Positions 50,399-63,022 of a DNA stretch of 64,000 nucleotides are shown piece by piece. This DNA is from Mactromeris polynyma. Lineage: Eukaryota > Mollusca > Bivalvia > Venerida > Mactridae. The first letter of the stretch is position 1. Each line of letters starts with the position of its first letter. The notes below the pieces were generated by a model. It was not told the origin of the DNA, ran no database searches, and saw only the letters and a list, made by a program, of their open reading frames with translations. The DNA is taken from positions 6,635,703 to 6,699,702 of the forward strand of contig JASFXZ010000001.1 in NCBI GenBank assembly GCA_032209605.1, read 5' to 3'. Both the position numbers and the translations under genes were made by a program.

Positions 50399-50957
50399 TT
50401 AAGGGCGAATTTGTTTGTACCAAACCGGTTTGAATCCAAAACTGGTTTGTCAAACCTTTCAATTGGTTTAACTAACTGTTTTCAAACTAAAACAAGTTTC
50501 TGTATTTGTTAATAACAAATCTTAAACTGGTTAATCAAACTGACCGAATAACCTCCAAGTGTTGTTTGTCTGGTTTGATTTATCCGAATAATCGCATACT
50601 AGTTAAACAAAATGGTGGACTGATTTTATGGCGGGTGACCGTGCCACTCATATGTGGGGCAATGTTTAAAAATAAATGTTTCTTTGCTATATGGGAACCT
50701 GGCTTTAAAATTGTCCACTCTGTTACGTTGCAAAACAGACGTTTTAAAGTTCTTAACTCTGATTTTCTTATCACGCACCAATCTGTCTGCAATCTAGCAC
50801 AATCAAAATCACGTGGGCCATTTTTCATCGACTAAACCATCTGTTTGTTTGCAGACCAATTTTAATCTGAACTGGTTTATGTTTTTTTTCATCCAAACTA
50901 CAACAAAACTGAAACCTCAAACCTGAACCAGGTTTTGCAAAACAAATTCGCCCTTAA
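50399..50957. mobile_element. TTAA-flanked MITE, piggyBac-like
   Basis: TTAA at 50399-50402 is followed by GGGCGAATTTGTTT. At the other end AAACAAATTCGCCC is followed by TTAA at 50954-50957. The ends are thus perfect 14-bp inverted repeats inside a TTAA target site, the hallmark of piggyBac-superfamily insertions. The element is 551 bp between the TTAA sites. Subterminal regions carry many AAACTGGTTT/AAACCGGTTT words in both orientations. The interior has no transposase. An ORF through it (50506-50835) is short, lacks a recognisable domain, and could be chance or captured host sequence. Confidence 0.85.
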
Positions 50958-51404
50958 ATTAATATATATCACAAATGTCATTGTTATGTTTATATATACA
51001 TAAGAACCGATCTTCTTGACTTATACATTGTTACATTTCTTAGAAGAATATTCACAAAAACATAAATGCACGAAATTATCAAAATGTAACTATAGTTATA
51101 GAGAAAAGATTTAAAGAAACTGATAGAAAAAGGGAAAAAATACAAACGTATTAAGGTAATTAGCGCGCATCCTAAGAGCAACTTAATTTTGCTTTAAGTT
51201 GTCCATATGCGGCTGGTCACAATGAACTTGTTTTTATAAGGCTATTGACCTATCAGACGAAAGCGAAAGTTAATAGGTTAATTAGATATAAAATGTATAT
51301 TAGGAAAAAAAGACAATATTTCAATTAATGTGGTTTTCTGTAGATTTCGCCGAAAGAGCTGCTATAGGATAGAAGCCAAACAGTACATTTAGTTGCATAA
51401 AAGG
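50958..51404. other. No recognisable feature
   Basis: AT-rich spacer between the TTAA element and the 3' side of the LINE relic. Confidence 0.4.
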
Positions 51405-53320
51405 ATTATATCACCCTATTAAGAAATTTCTGAATCTTGGCACAGTGCAAATCCTTCTTTACGTATATTTTTAACAACAAACTCAGTTCATTTATCAACA
51501 GTTTTAAAAAGTTGAAGTCTTCTTTTCTTCGTTCACTACAAACATAAGATCTGTAGATTGAAAATCCAACATAGCTTAAACTTATATTTACAAAGGTATA
51601 CTATTTTATTTCAATTTCATATCCGTTAACAATATATCTAAGCATTCTTAGATTGATAGATATTCCACAGGTTTTAAATGAATTTAACACTTTAACCCAG
51701 TAGTTATCGAGGTATTTACAATAGAGCATAAAGTGGTCAATTGTTTCAACATGTTGACAACAATTACATAGAGGAGTATCCGTAATTTTCCAAATAAACA
51801 TATTTTTATTAGTTGCTATAATTTTATGTATTAACTTATAACGGTATTGTTTGATCCTGTTGTCAATTATTATTTTGTTATAATGAAAAAGTAAACGGAA
51901 GGCCAATCAACATCAACATTTAAACTATGTGACCAAAACGCGTGAATGTATGGCTTTTGAAATTTGGTTTGTAGAAATGCATCATAAAAGTGCGTATTTG
52001 ATTAATTCCTGATATTGTTTATAACACTGTCTGATAATGAAGTTCGAACTTGAGTGTGTTTTGAGTGTTAAGTTTTAAAAGTTGTTAACTATGATTTGGG
52101 TATCGTTCGCTTAAGGATATAAAGTTCAGATATCCAGTTTTGCCTTTTTTTTAAGTTTGCAAAAGATAATAGTTTCATCGATATCACCATTGTTATTTAT
52201 TATGTCATTGATAATGACCAGATGGGAATCAAGCCAATTATCATATTTTAAACGTTTACTTTTAAATTTAATGTATTTGTTGCCCCACATTACCTGCTTT
52301 CTTATGTTATAGAATGTTTCTGGTTTAGGTGAGGATATCTCTTTTTTCATAGCAATCCAAATCTCAATAAGTTATTTGTAGAATAAAGGGATAGTGATTG
52401 TGGCTGGTGGTAGAGATTTAAGGGAGTCAGTATTCATATAAAAAAAGTAATAGGTTTTTACCATATTGATTAAGAAAGAATTTAGGAATAAGTTTCCAGT
52501 TAGCATTATCATAACTCTTCAGTAATTTAATCCATTTCATGTTCAACGATTTAGAGAATATGCTGATATCAACCATGTCTATTCCACCATGGAGTTTTTT
52601 GCAAATTAAGGTATTTCTTTTTATTTTTTTTCAGATTTGCTGCTCCAAAGGTATCTATAGAATAGAGAGTTTAATTCACTTATAAATTATTTAGGTATTG
52701 ACATAAAATTGCCTTTTAAAAATGTTAGTTTAGGTAGTAAAACTGGTTTGATAACTGTGAGTTTTCTATAAAATGTAAGGTTTCTCATTGCCCATTTTTT
52801 AATCAGTTCTTTACATTGAATTGGCCTTGTCGTCAAATTAAGCCGTTTGCAATTGTCCGTACTATGTCTAAAATATACCCCCCATTGCTTTGACTGTGTT
52901 ATTATTGAAATTAATAGTTGTTACATTTAAAGCTCTGTTTTTGTTTCTTCACAACCATAGTCCTTCTGTTTTGTTTTAGTTTAATTTCAATACAGAGTAT
53001 TTAAGTGTTTAATTATGCTTAGTGCATGGTTTATTTCATGTTTCTTTTTTAAGAATAATGTGGTGTCGTCAGCCAGTTGGCATATTTTGATAGTATTGAT
53101 TTCATTTTGGCTTTTAACTTTTATTCCTTCTATTATATTACATGTTTTTTATTTTGATTGCTAGTATGACTGCGACAATAACAAACAACAGAGCGGATGA
53201 CGGACAACCTTGACGGATTCAACGAGAAATTGTGAAAGGGTCGGAGTTCCAAAGCTTTTACCAAAGCTCGCCAGACTTAACATCTTACACCCTAATGCCG
53301 AAAGTGCTAATAACAATACA
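51405..53320 (-). pseudogene. Degenerate L1/Tx1-like LINE (RT to C-terminus)
   Basis: Read on the minus strand. About 53219-53150 encodes IRQGCPSSALLFVIVAVILA (reverse transcriptase palm). About 53081-53052 encodes QLADDTTLFL (catalytic DD box). About 52800-52650 encodes NLTFYRKLTVIKPVLLPKL and SLFYRYLWSS. About 52625-52450 encodes LHGGIDMVDISIFSKSLN and NWKLIPKFFLNQYG. 52350-52126 encodes a linker (QVMWGNKYIKF). 51906-51601 encodes IKQYRYKLIHKII then TPLCNCCQHVETIDHFMLYC, the zf-RVT type knuckle. Residues FSIYRSYVCSERRKEDF follow to about 51410. Several stops and frame changes interrupt it, and the endonuclease and 5' RT motifs are missing, so it is 5'-truncated and dead. The RT signature is of the L1/Tx1 kind. 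I did not find a tail. Confidence 0.85.
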
Positions 53321-54450
53321 CGTGTAGTGACCCCTTCTAGATTATAAACCAAACCAGACATTCGAACAAGTGTGAAAGGCTTTATAATTCGTCATTGTAC
53401 CAACGAGGCAATTCAAAATACATATTCGCAAAAAAACCAGACGTACACATTCATTTTATGTAAAAGTTGGGTGTTCGAATATAAGCAATTTTCGTAGTTT
53501 GAAAATTCGGTTTCCCCTTTTGCATAAACATGCATTTGTCATTACATTAAGACATGTCTCGTTTTGCGATAGTAATTGAACAGTACAGATAGCTGTAAAT
53601 TCTGACTCCATGTAATTTAGGCACCAGCACCAAGAAAAGAGAAATTAAATGTTTTGTGAACACATGACAGGCGTGAACGAGACAACGTCACAAATTACAA
53701 GCACCATAAAATACAGAATTTGTCGCTGAATTGCATTTTATTGCATTAAAATAATACTACGCATTGCACCAACGCGGCAACAAACATTCCCGAATAATGC
53801 TTTCACTAGGAAGTACTTAGCATGTGTGCAGACAAAACGGTCGTCGTGTTAGATTTATGCGAGCGAAAATTATAAATCTCAAGGCTGGCTGATTATCAGG
53901 AATAAAAATGTTGATTTCAATCGATTGAAAATGAAATGTGAATTCTGAACAGTAGCTATTTGCGAGATAGAACTATGTTAAATGTTATAAATAATCATGT
54001 TAATTATAAATATATTGTTTTGAACCATAGACACACTACATCACAACCTAAGATTAATCAAAGCATTGACGGTGCTGTGGGACGGTACCATTGTTGCATA
54101 CTTCCGTTTTGTAACTTAACAATTCTATAATATCAAAGTATGTGTAACCATGACAGCTGGTTTGTATTAAATATAGAATAAAACAAAAACACAAGACAGA
54201 AATGCGATTATGGGGAAAATAGTATCTTCAATCTGACTTGTTCTAGAAATGCTAGATTTTCAAACCGAAATAAACAAGACTAGTCAGTTATAATAGTAGA
54301 TCCTTAAAATTGTAAATCAAGTGAATGCTTGATAGGGACTACTTCTGCAATGAAATAAAATACAAAGATATCATACGCTTTATGTAGCAAACGTGGTTAT
54401 TTAATTATTAAATTACAAATTAAATAATTTCACCACTAAATTAGAGTAAA
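53321..54450. other. No recognisable feature
   Basis: AT-rich sequence upstream (on the minus strand) of the LINE break. No gene supportable. Confidence 0.4.
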
Positions 54451-55030
54451 ATCAATATGCCCATATTCGCGGGAGGGTCACGACAGTTTTGAAATGTTCA
54501 AAACATTCGTGGTCAAGTCACGATTTAAATATGTTCGTACTGCATTCTTACTGCGTTCGTACTGGTGCGTACTGGTGCGTACTGGCATTCTTCCCCTATC
54601 GTAGAAATTCGTGATAGTAGCTGGCAATCATTTTCTTACGCTCCAAGCAGAATGTAGTACGCTTTACCACGAACCACTACGCATCCAGTACGAACCTGAA
54701 TTCGTTTAACTTTCGTGTAGCAATAGTGACGGAATCGTGGTGGTCCACAGTGGTTCGTGGTGGTTCGTGGTGGTTCGGCATTCTGACTGTGATCGTAGTG
54801 AGTTTGTGTAGTTTCGTACCGGTATTTCTAAATTCTTGTTGGAAGCGTACCGCGTTCTTACTGCTGTCTCGCTGCATTATTGTGGCATTCGTACCGATGC
54901 GTACAATATAAATACGGCATGCATAGGGAACTCTCTCTAGGGTCAGTACATGGCAAACCACTACGACTTTTTCAGTCATCCATATTCGCCGGCGTTCGTG
55001 CCTAAAGTCGTGACAGTGGGACTGGGGCTT
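54451..55030. repeat. Repeat element rich in TTCGTACTG/GTTCGTGGT words
   Basis: Contains a 10-bp tandem (TGGTGCGTAC, about 54571-54590), a second 10-bp tandem (TGGTTCGTGG, 54751-54778) and the reverse-oriented ACCACGAACCACTACGC at 54667-54683, so inverted words can pair. The left margin holds ATATTCGCGGGAGGGTCACG and the right margin AAGTCGTGACAGTGGGACTG, GGGCTTA. The right-hand motif is one I associate with abundant bivalve repeats, but I cannot assign a class. Higher CpG and GC content than its surroundings. ORFs across it are spurious. Confidence 0.6.
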
Positions 55031-57455
55031 AACGAATCGTCTTTAAACTTATTACTCTCGAAAGAAACAGCTTTTTACTTTACAAACCACTTAAGCACGT
55101 CACTTTTTAATATTTCGTTTTCTTGAATCACTTAGGTCATTTTGATATTACTCGATGTGAACTTTGGGACTACTTTGTTGGTAGAACTCCTGATGTGGAC
55201 GTTTTTACCTTGTTCTCGGTGTTCATCCTTTTTGTGTTTTGAAAAACGGGAACCGTTGGGGTATTCCTCTCAAATTGACACACTACAATAGACGTTATCT
55301 CAGTGGTACCGTCTAAAAATGGAACTAAATGAATAAAACTCTCGATTGATACTGTATATTTTCGTCGCACCTGTATTAAGCTCACTTCGGCTACTTGCGC
55401 CACATCTTTGGCATAGTTTAAAATAAACAGGTCCAGTTATTATTTATTATACCTCGTATCCAATATATAATTTAGACACGAGCTAAATGGGTAAATTTAA
55501 AAGAGATACCCAAGTGGTGTTTAATGGAACTCTCCGAAAGGTCAATGGACAATGTCACAAAAATTTTATTATTGTGTTTTGGTGTACATTTATTTACACG
55601 CTTCATTAAATTGTATGGAACATGTAGCAAACCACACATGATATTATTGTTGAATTAATTTACATGTTAAATCAAAGTAACGAAAGCAGAATTTATAATT
55701 TCGTTATTAACTTTATTTATTGATTAGATAAACGTGTTCGTGCTATAAAACTGATTTCTATTTGCGCCGATCATCGTTCTTTTTTATTTAAGAATCTATA
55801 TGTATATTGGCAGCACAAGGAGCGGGTTTGTGTTGTTTATAGAGCTGTTTTAGGATTGGTGAAGTGTTCTTGCATGGACGTTTTCGCACAAAATGATAGT
55901 GTGTGCTTTTAGAACTCTATATGTTAAAGCACTGGGTATATTCTTCTATCAATTCATTTCTTCTTTGTAGCAAGAAATCCATAACATCTTTCTCTCGAAA
56001 GCTTTCTGAATATGATCGCGCGCGTCCGTCATGCTTTGTTGGAGGGACAACGGCGCTCTACGTATTACCAATGATGCACGGGTTTGTTTATAACGATTGA
56101 TGTATATACACAATTTATAGGAGACATATATCATATGTTGTATTTCCTTGAAATAAATAGATATGTCAGAACCGTTTGCTTGATATTTGAATATTTCCGA
56201 AAAGATTGGTTCCAGCTAAAGAAGTAAGAGGAGTAGAGCGGAGTGATTGTCATATTTACAATGAAGTGCCTTCCAACACATGTTACTAGGAAACGAATTA
56301 AAATCAAGAAAGGGATAGAATAAAACGAATGTATAGTAGAATTTTTTTTATGTTATCTACGAGTATGAGAGCTATCGGACACACATGTGTTTCATTGGTT
56401 ACTGTGACACATTTTATCAATAAGATATGATAACATCGGGTCTGTTCAAGAATACTTCTATTGAAGATGTTATGGGCCAGCAGAAAATATAGTTTCCTGA
56501 AATACAGAATGCTTCTAATTGTATGTATGAAATAGGCATTGAAAAGCATTACTAGTGACACTAATGATGTTCTTATTGCAGTAATGATGTTCAGCATATA
56601 CCAGTTTTACTTGCATAATGTCTAATGATAAAATATGTCCCGACGCTATCCGGCGTTTCCTGAAAAAAAGACAGTAGCGACATTTAGAAAAAAATATATG
56701 TTTAAGGCTGTATGGCCAGTACTAAGATAACGGACACAAACAATTTTCTACATGGAAAAAGATGTGAGAGACTGGGTAACCATGACTGAGAAGTGCAGAC
56801 TAAGCTTGACAACGCGATCTTGAAGAACATCGATTACTGCGGTATGTATTTTATATATCCCTTATTCAAGTTGTGTATTATATGTTCATACAAGAGACAA
56901 TGGAGCAAAATGTGGTCATACAACGGAAATAAGGAGAAAATGTCATTATTACGTCATCGTCTTATAATACAGTTGTTAATGTTTTTTATCATTGCTAGGT
57001 CATCTTAAGGGAGCCATTTATTCATAAGATACAATCACTAGGAAGTGTAAGCTCTCGCGAAGTACTTTTATGTAAATACTGCCTCCTCTAGGGATTATTG
57101 AAAGAAGCATTACAATTCAATATATCGTAAAATCACAATGTACAGATGCGAAAATGTTTATATATAGCCAATTTGTTATCTTTTAAAATATCTGTCTGAA
57201 CTTAATTGTAAAGCTGCAATCTCCAAATTCCGAATAATATAAATGTCCCTCCAATACAAAGTGTTAACATTGATTATAACAGAAAATGTCCTGTACCGGA
57301 ACCTTGCTATACGTTTGATTCTGTAATAGGCCATTATGCACAAAAGCTACGCATAGAAAACTGAATTACTTTATGACTAAACGATTACCAGTTGTGTTGT
57401 GTATGTATAACAGTCGATTTGCTTGGATCAATGCGCTCAGGAATGAGGGGTACTA
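55031..57455. other. No recognisable feature
   Basis: AT-rich DNA, short open frames only, no repeat copies recognised. Confidence 0.4.
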
Positions 57456-57482
57456 CACTCACCCAAAGTTCTAACGCACCAT
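57456..57482 (+). mobile_element. Solo, diverged Tc1-type terminal repeat
   Basis: TA followed by CACTCACCCAAAGTTCTAAC, GCACC closely resembles the left end of the Tc1 element at 47483 (TA, CACTAGTCAAAAGTTCCAAC, GCACA), with about five differences in 27 positions. No matching inverted copy was spotted nearby, so this is likely the remnant of an older, related element. Confidence 0.5.
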
Positions 57483-60400
57483 TTTGGGTTTACTTGATTT
57501 CGAAAAGACGAACGAGGGGCTTGAATAAGGTCCAGCAAATAAACGTGTCAAAGATTTTACAGAAATTTTATATAAATAATTTTAGTAAAAGTTTAATTTC
57601 GTATGCTAAAAAACAAAGAAATATGCTCTATGTAATTAATTACAAATGACAAATAGCCCTCCAATATTACTTTTCGACCATTTGTTCACTCAAAACATAT
57701 GTTTTTAACGATTGTAAGACAGAACAACACAATTAGAAAAAAGGAAATTATGTGAAAGACAGACAGTCAATGTAGCAAATCAAAAATACCGAAATTCGAT
57801 CATTCGTTCCGCATGACCGCACTTATCATCGAATAAATATTTTGAGAACGGTTTTAAAAGGAATAATGCTATATGATCAGAAATTTAAATTTTCATAACA
57901 TTTAGTACAGAATTAAGAAAAGGAAATCAAATTTAAATATGATGCTTTAGAACTCAAAACGACACAATCTTGCCTTGAACCACTGAAACGATTGAACGAT
58001 CCGCACCATGCAGTAAATTATGAAGCATAGCAATAAATGGAAATCTTCGATTTACTGGATTAAACGAATTACGAGGTTCTCTTTCTATTCGCCGAAACTG
58101 GTGGATTCGATTTCACAATTGAATTTGACTGTTGGACTCGCAAATTAAAACGATAGGCTTCGAATACTGTTAACCGTAATATTCCATTGTGTTAATTAAT
58201 TATTAATGGAATGATTTTATTATTGCTTATCACAGTTTAAACATTGCCTCGCATTTCTGAATGTTGCATAAACAACATTTAAACCAGTATTGGCAGAATA
58301 GAACAAGTGTACATGTAGCACTAGAAAGGTCGCAACAATTGAATGAGAGGCGAAAGTTAGTCATTTATAACAAAAATGCGTATAGATAAGAAACTGATAT
58401 ACGATTTGGAAGTTAAAACAAACAGGAAAAATACTCAAAAGACAAGCAAATTTAACGTGATTGTTATGAGACCAGTTAAATAGATTTAATACTGATTAGA
58501 AGCCACAATACACAATTCTTATCCTTATATGCTACAGAACCACTTACTCGTCGAAGCCGGCGAATCTACTTTTTTGTTCATGGCAGGAGCAGTTTTTGTT
58601 TAAGTGACGTTAAATAATTTCTAAAGAGAACATTCACAGAACAAAACAATCGAAATGGGTTTCAAAAATGAATACTAATTCATTTTCTATGCAAAAGTTT
58701 ACATTAGCTTCAAGATTCAACTTTTATGCATGTTTTCTCTCGATTTGAAACTTGAACTGAAATCACTAATCAATGAAGAGATCTACTAAAACACATGACT
58801 GTCGTTACTTAACTGCTTGTCGTTAGTATACGAATAGTTCCGTACGTATACAAACACCTTTCCTAAATATTAATACGTCTCGGTTTTTTTTACCTGGCAT
58901 AATATTTCTTGAAATGTTTAACACATACAAAGGTTTGATTGCTGTAGAAGTATTTTGATCTTGTGTGTATTGTATTTGTCTTTAAAAGCTGTTTATGACA
59001 TTATTACAAAGACAATGATGAGTTTGCCTTTTCGTTTTTATTTACCTCACCGATGTATATGTGCATTACTTACGCAATGATATTACGAGTATGTGTTCAA
59101 TATTTGCAAAACTATGTGTATGTAACTACGTCACTTACGTTTTATTTTCTCTACAAAGTCCCTTCAAAACATCCTTGCATCAACTTTCGCTTGTTATCCT
59201 TATATCTTAAAAAACATTTTCATATCAAGGTAAATTGAGATTCATTTCTATTTTAAGCACATTACGTAAAACAATTTAAACATGGACGTCCCCTTTCTGT
59301 AGTTAACGCTGTACTGTGTTATTGTATGAGGTAACATCCGTTTGTGATTCTATACCATCATTTGGTAACAACTGATAAAGAACAATACTGACTTAAGTAC
59401 ACATACACTCCCCGACAATTTCTGATATGCATGCATACATGATTGTAGCACTTATCTATCTATTTCAAGCTTAAAGTCAATATCTTCAGTCTGACGTGTA
59501 GCTGATGATCTTAGAAATATTAGTAAATTAGTTACAAACGCCTAAGTAAACGCAATATGACATATTTATCATAATTTGATGTTTTATTTATTGATTTTGA
59601 AAGTTGTTTACAGGAAGTTGATTCAAAACATGTCATATATTTGGATCATTTCATGTGGGCGTCAGGTGTCTAACAAAAGACTGTGTAATACAATTTCACA
59701 TGCTTCATTGTATGACGATTGTCCAATTAGCACTTCCGTGTACATATTTACACTGCTTGCATCATTATGCACGTGGGCGAACTTATGACTATAATACTCC
59801 AACCAGTGACTCATTGTATGTTACATTATTTGCGAAATAAAGCACGTGGGCTAACTTGAACACTATCACCTTTGCAATGTAAACTGTGAATATACAAAGG
59901 GTAGAACTAATATTCCCCAATCAGTGATGCTTACAGTACTGTATATATACTCGTTATGTTTAATAACAAGCGTTTTTTGTTAGAACATTTCGGCACAAAA
60001 CATCACTCAGTGCAAATTACTTGTGTTTCAGCGAACGTTTTGGCTATTATCCGGGTTTTCTTAACAGTAGAAAGAAGTTAATTGTCGTTATGAAATGATA
60101 GAACGTTATAGATTACGCTAGGGCTATGTTATTCTCTCGGTTAACATATACTTGTAAGGACAATACTTGTTTTGACTGCATCAACGCTATACTATCTGCA
60201 AATACTGCCAGACAGAAAATACCGATTAACTCGTTAACACTTAAGAGTTGTTCATGTAATATACAATATATCCTTAAACGATATCCATTAGCCATACTAA
60301 ATGCAATATACGAGACTATTTAAAGCTCTTGTCACATGCACGTGACAATAACCACACCGACATTACAAAACATGCCGCAGTAAACGAGACAGTGTGACTG

Positions 60401-62785
60401 ATTACAGAGACGGTGCAAGACGAACAACATCATTCACGGTTCTAATGAGATGTGTAAAGTACTAAAAATGCCAAATCTTCTCACATGTGGTAACACATAT
60501 CCGTTCACATTATTTGTCATTCCAACATTGCGTCTCTCTGTAGTATGCATCTTATACTTGAATGTATTTGCTAATGTTCAGAGCATGTACATAATATATC
60601 GAAAGTGATAAATAGTTGTAAGACGAAAGCCAAATCCACGAATCGGAACAACCCCACCCCTTAGCAAAGGAAATAAAATCACAAATTGAGAGTACAAGAT
60701 CAAATTATCTAAATAGAAGAAAAATGGGATTGATTATAAATCGGGAACAATGGGAAGAATTTGAAATTAAACAACCGACTTGGAGTGGGTTGAATATACA
60801 CTGCTGCTTATCATAACTGGAAATGTCAATAGGAATACAGGGAACTTGAATGTATTTGACGGCAAGCAGACCAAGTACTTATTTGGCATAGGAAGACATT
60901 TACACAAATCTTGAAAAGTTTGTCGAAATAAACCCGCACAGAACTGATATCTAACAATCCCTGAAATTACAAAATGTCGAATAAACATTTCAATGCTTCA
61001 CGGCTCAATGCTGCAGCGGATGCTTTAGTGGAATGTGTTTGTTTGGAAATTATTGCAGCTGCTGATCTTAATCGTAATGTTTAAACAATAAAACACCATT
61101 CTAATAATTGTTGCTGTCCAGTGGTTATATTAAATTGCAAAATCAATTTTTGTCTTGATTTGTCGACGAATAGAAGCATAAACACTGTCCAGAAATGCAG
61201 TCCTAGACAATACTGATATTCTATATATTTGATAAATCACTTGTGAAAAGCTATATTCAATATCGGAGATACTGCATAGTAGTAATAAAACATAAGTAGG
61301 GAGACAATGACATTATCTCGTAATGTTCTGGTAATGCGTCAGTTTACATACAATACGCCGCACTGCGTATGCGATATTCGCCATGTATACATAACTTCAC
61401 GTGCATGAATTTTGTTCATGATTTCTCAAAATCTTTGTTTTGTATACACGTAAAATATCATGCTAAGAATGTTTAGTATGGAACAGATGCCAAGCAACAG
61501 GACCATACTAAAATATTTCGTGTATTATAGAGGACGAAGGGGTACTCGTTTTACTGTGTAACTTAAAGTAAACTGTCAATGCTTCTTGTTTGGTGTTCAA
61601 TACACATCTAGTCACATAGTTCCAGCATATTTCATCCATACATCGAGTTTCAACTTTCCGAATACAGCAAGCCGAATGGAATGAGGCCATGCTTTAACGC
61701 TATTAAATTTTATACTTGAACTATTTTTCATGATTGTCTCTACAATGTACCAGACACGTATACCTTATTACAATGTGTTTTGGGTGGTTCATCACTGAGT
61801 ACTATAGCTTGGGGGCATGTGTAATTTTAAAGGAAAACGATCGACAGATAAACGGACAAGTAGTCGCAGTACAACGCTTGTAAATGTCATGCAGTGGCCT
61901 TCACCTGCCATCGTATTTGTCACCGATAGAGCACTTGACAGAATAATTAGACAAACTTGACAGAATAATTCGTCGGCGCACAATTCAACCTCAAACTTTA
62001 TCTCCACTTCATCATGCAATCATTCAAATTGTTGTTGTTAGAGATGAAATCCATACACGATTAATTATTAAGCGACCATGGAGTAAAATGCAAATCGGGC
62101 ATTTCATAGTTGTATGTTTCTACCTCAACACTTTATTACGGCATTTAAATCTTAAACGAATAAGAAAATTTGCATTTTCGCAAATTCGTCTCACAACATA
62201 AACACACATGATACGAATATGGTTTATTTCAAAAGGTCAAAAACAGTTAATTGTACATAGTATGAGCCTGATTAATTTATCATTACAAATACTCTCACAT
62301 TTACTTAAGATGGTGTTACATATTTATTATGTAATGAATATACGTAAACAATCATATTGATGGCATCCCTGTCGACCAAAGTAATTTGCACTGAATGTGA
62401 CGAACTTTGCAAGAAATTAGACTTTAACTTTCAACTTTCTTCGGCATTAAACTTCCTCCAGGCATATGCTATTGAATGTGAAACTCTCTGAAAGGGCAGT
62501 AAAATATTATGCCGCTTTCATATCCCCGAAACGCCCTAAAGTTTTAGTCCAATAAATTGAAAGAAAGGAAAATGTTATTACAATTATGTAATAATATACT
62601 CTCTTGTAACGTTAATCAATTCATGAGACAACATGAACGTCTCACCACAGAATATTCCAAAGGTTTCTTAAATTAACCAATATTGGTATACAGTAATTCT
62701 ATATACTCGCAACGATTAGTTAAGACTTCATTACATGTACAATCTTCTTCGGCACAGCCGTACCAACATAGTTTTGATATTTGCC
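57483..62785. other. No recognisable feature
   Basis: About 5.3 kb of AT-rich DNA with only short open frames on both strands. No exon, RNA gene, transposon end or tandem repeat could be supported. Confidence 0.4.
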
Positions 62786-63022
62786 TATCAGTCTTGTGTA
62801 AACCAATCGAATCTTACGTTGACCACTAAGCCAATTCCTTTGCAACCACACAATGTTTGTAACATTGACGCGGATTGGTTAACATTTCGTTAAGGAATAC
62901 GTTACCTTACCGAAATCCACTGAATTTCGGTGAATTTACAGAAATCCATTTTGGCTCTGGAGTTACCCGCAATTGTAACATCTCGGCATGTTTTTTACAT
63001 TGCACAACAAATCTTAGCCTTC
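62786..63022 (+). repeat. ~235-bp dispersed repeat, copy C
   Basis: Runs from TATCAGTCTTGTGTAAACC to AAATCTTAGCCTTC and is homologous throughout to 44695-44932 and, inverted, to 11918-12151. It shares ACCGAAATCCACTGAATTTC and GCACAACAAATCTTA. No coding capacity. Confidence 0.85.
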
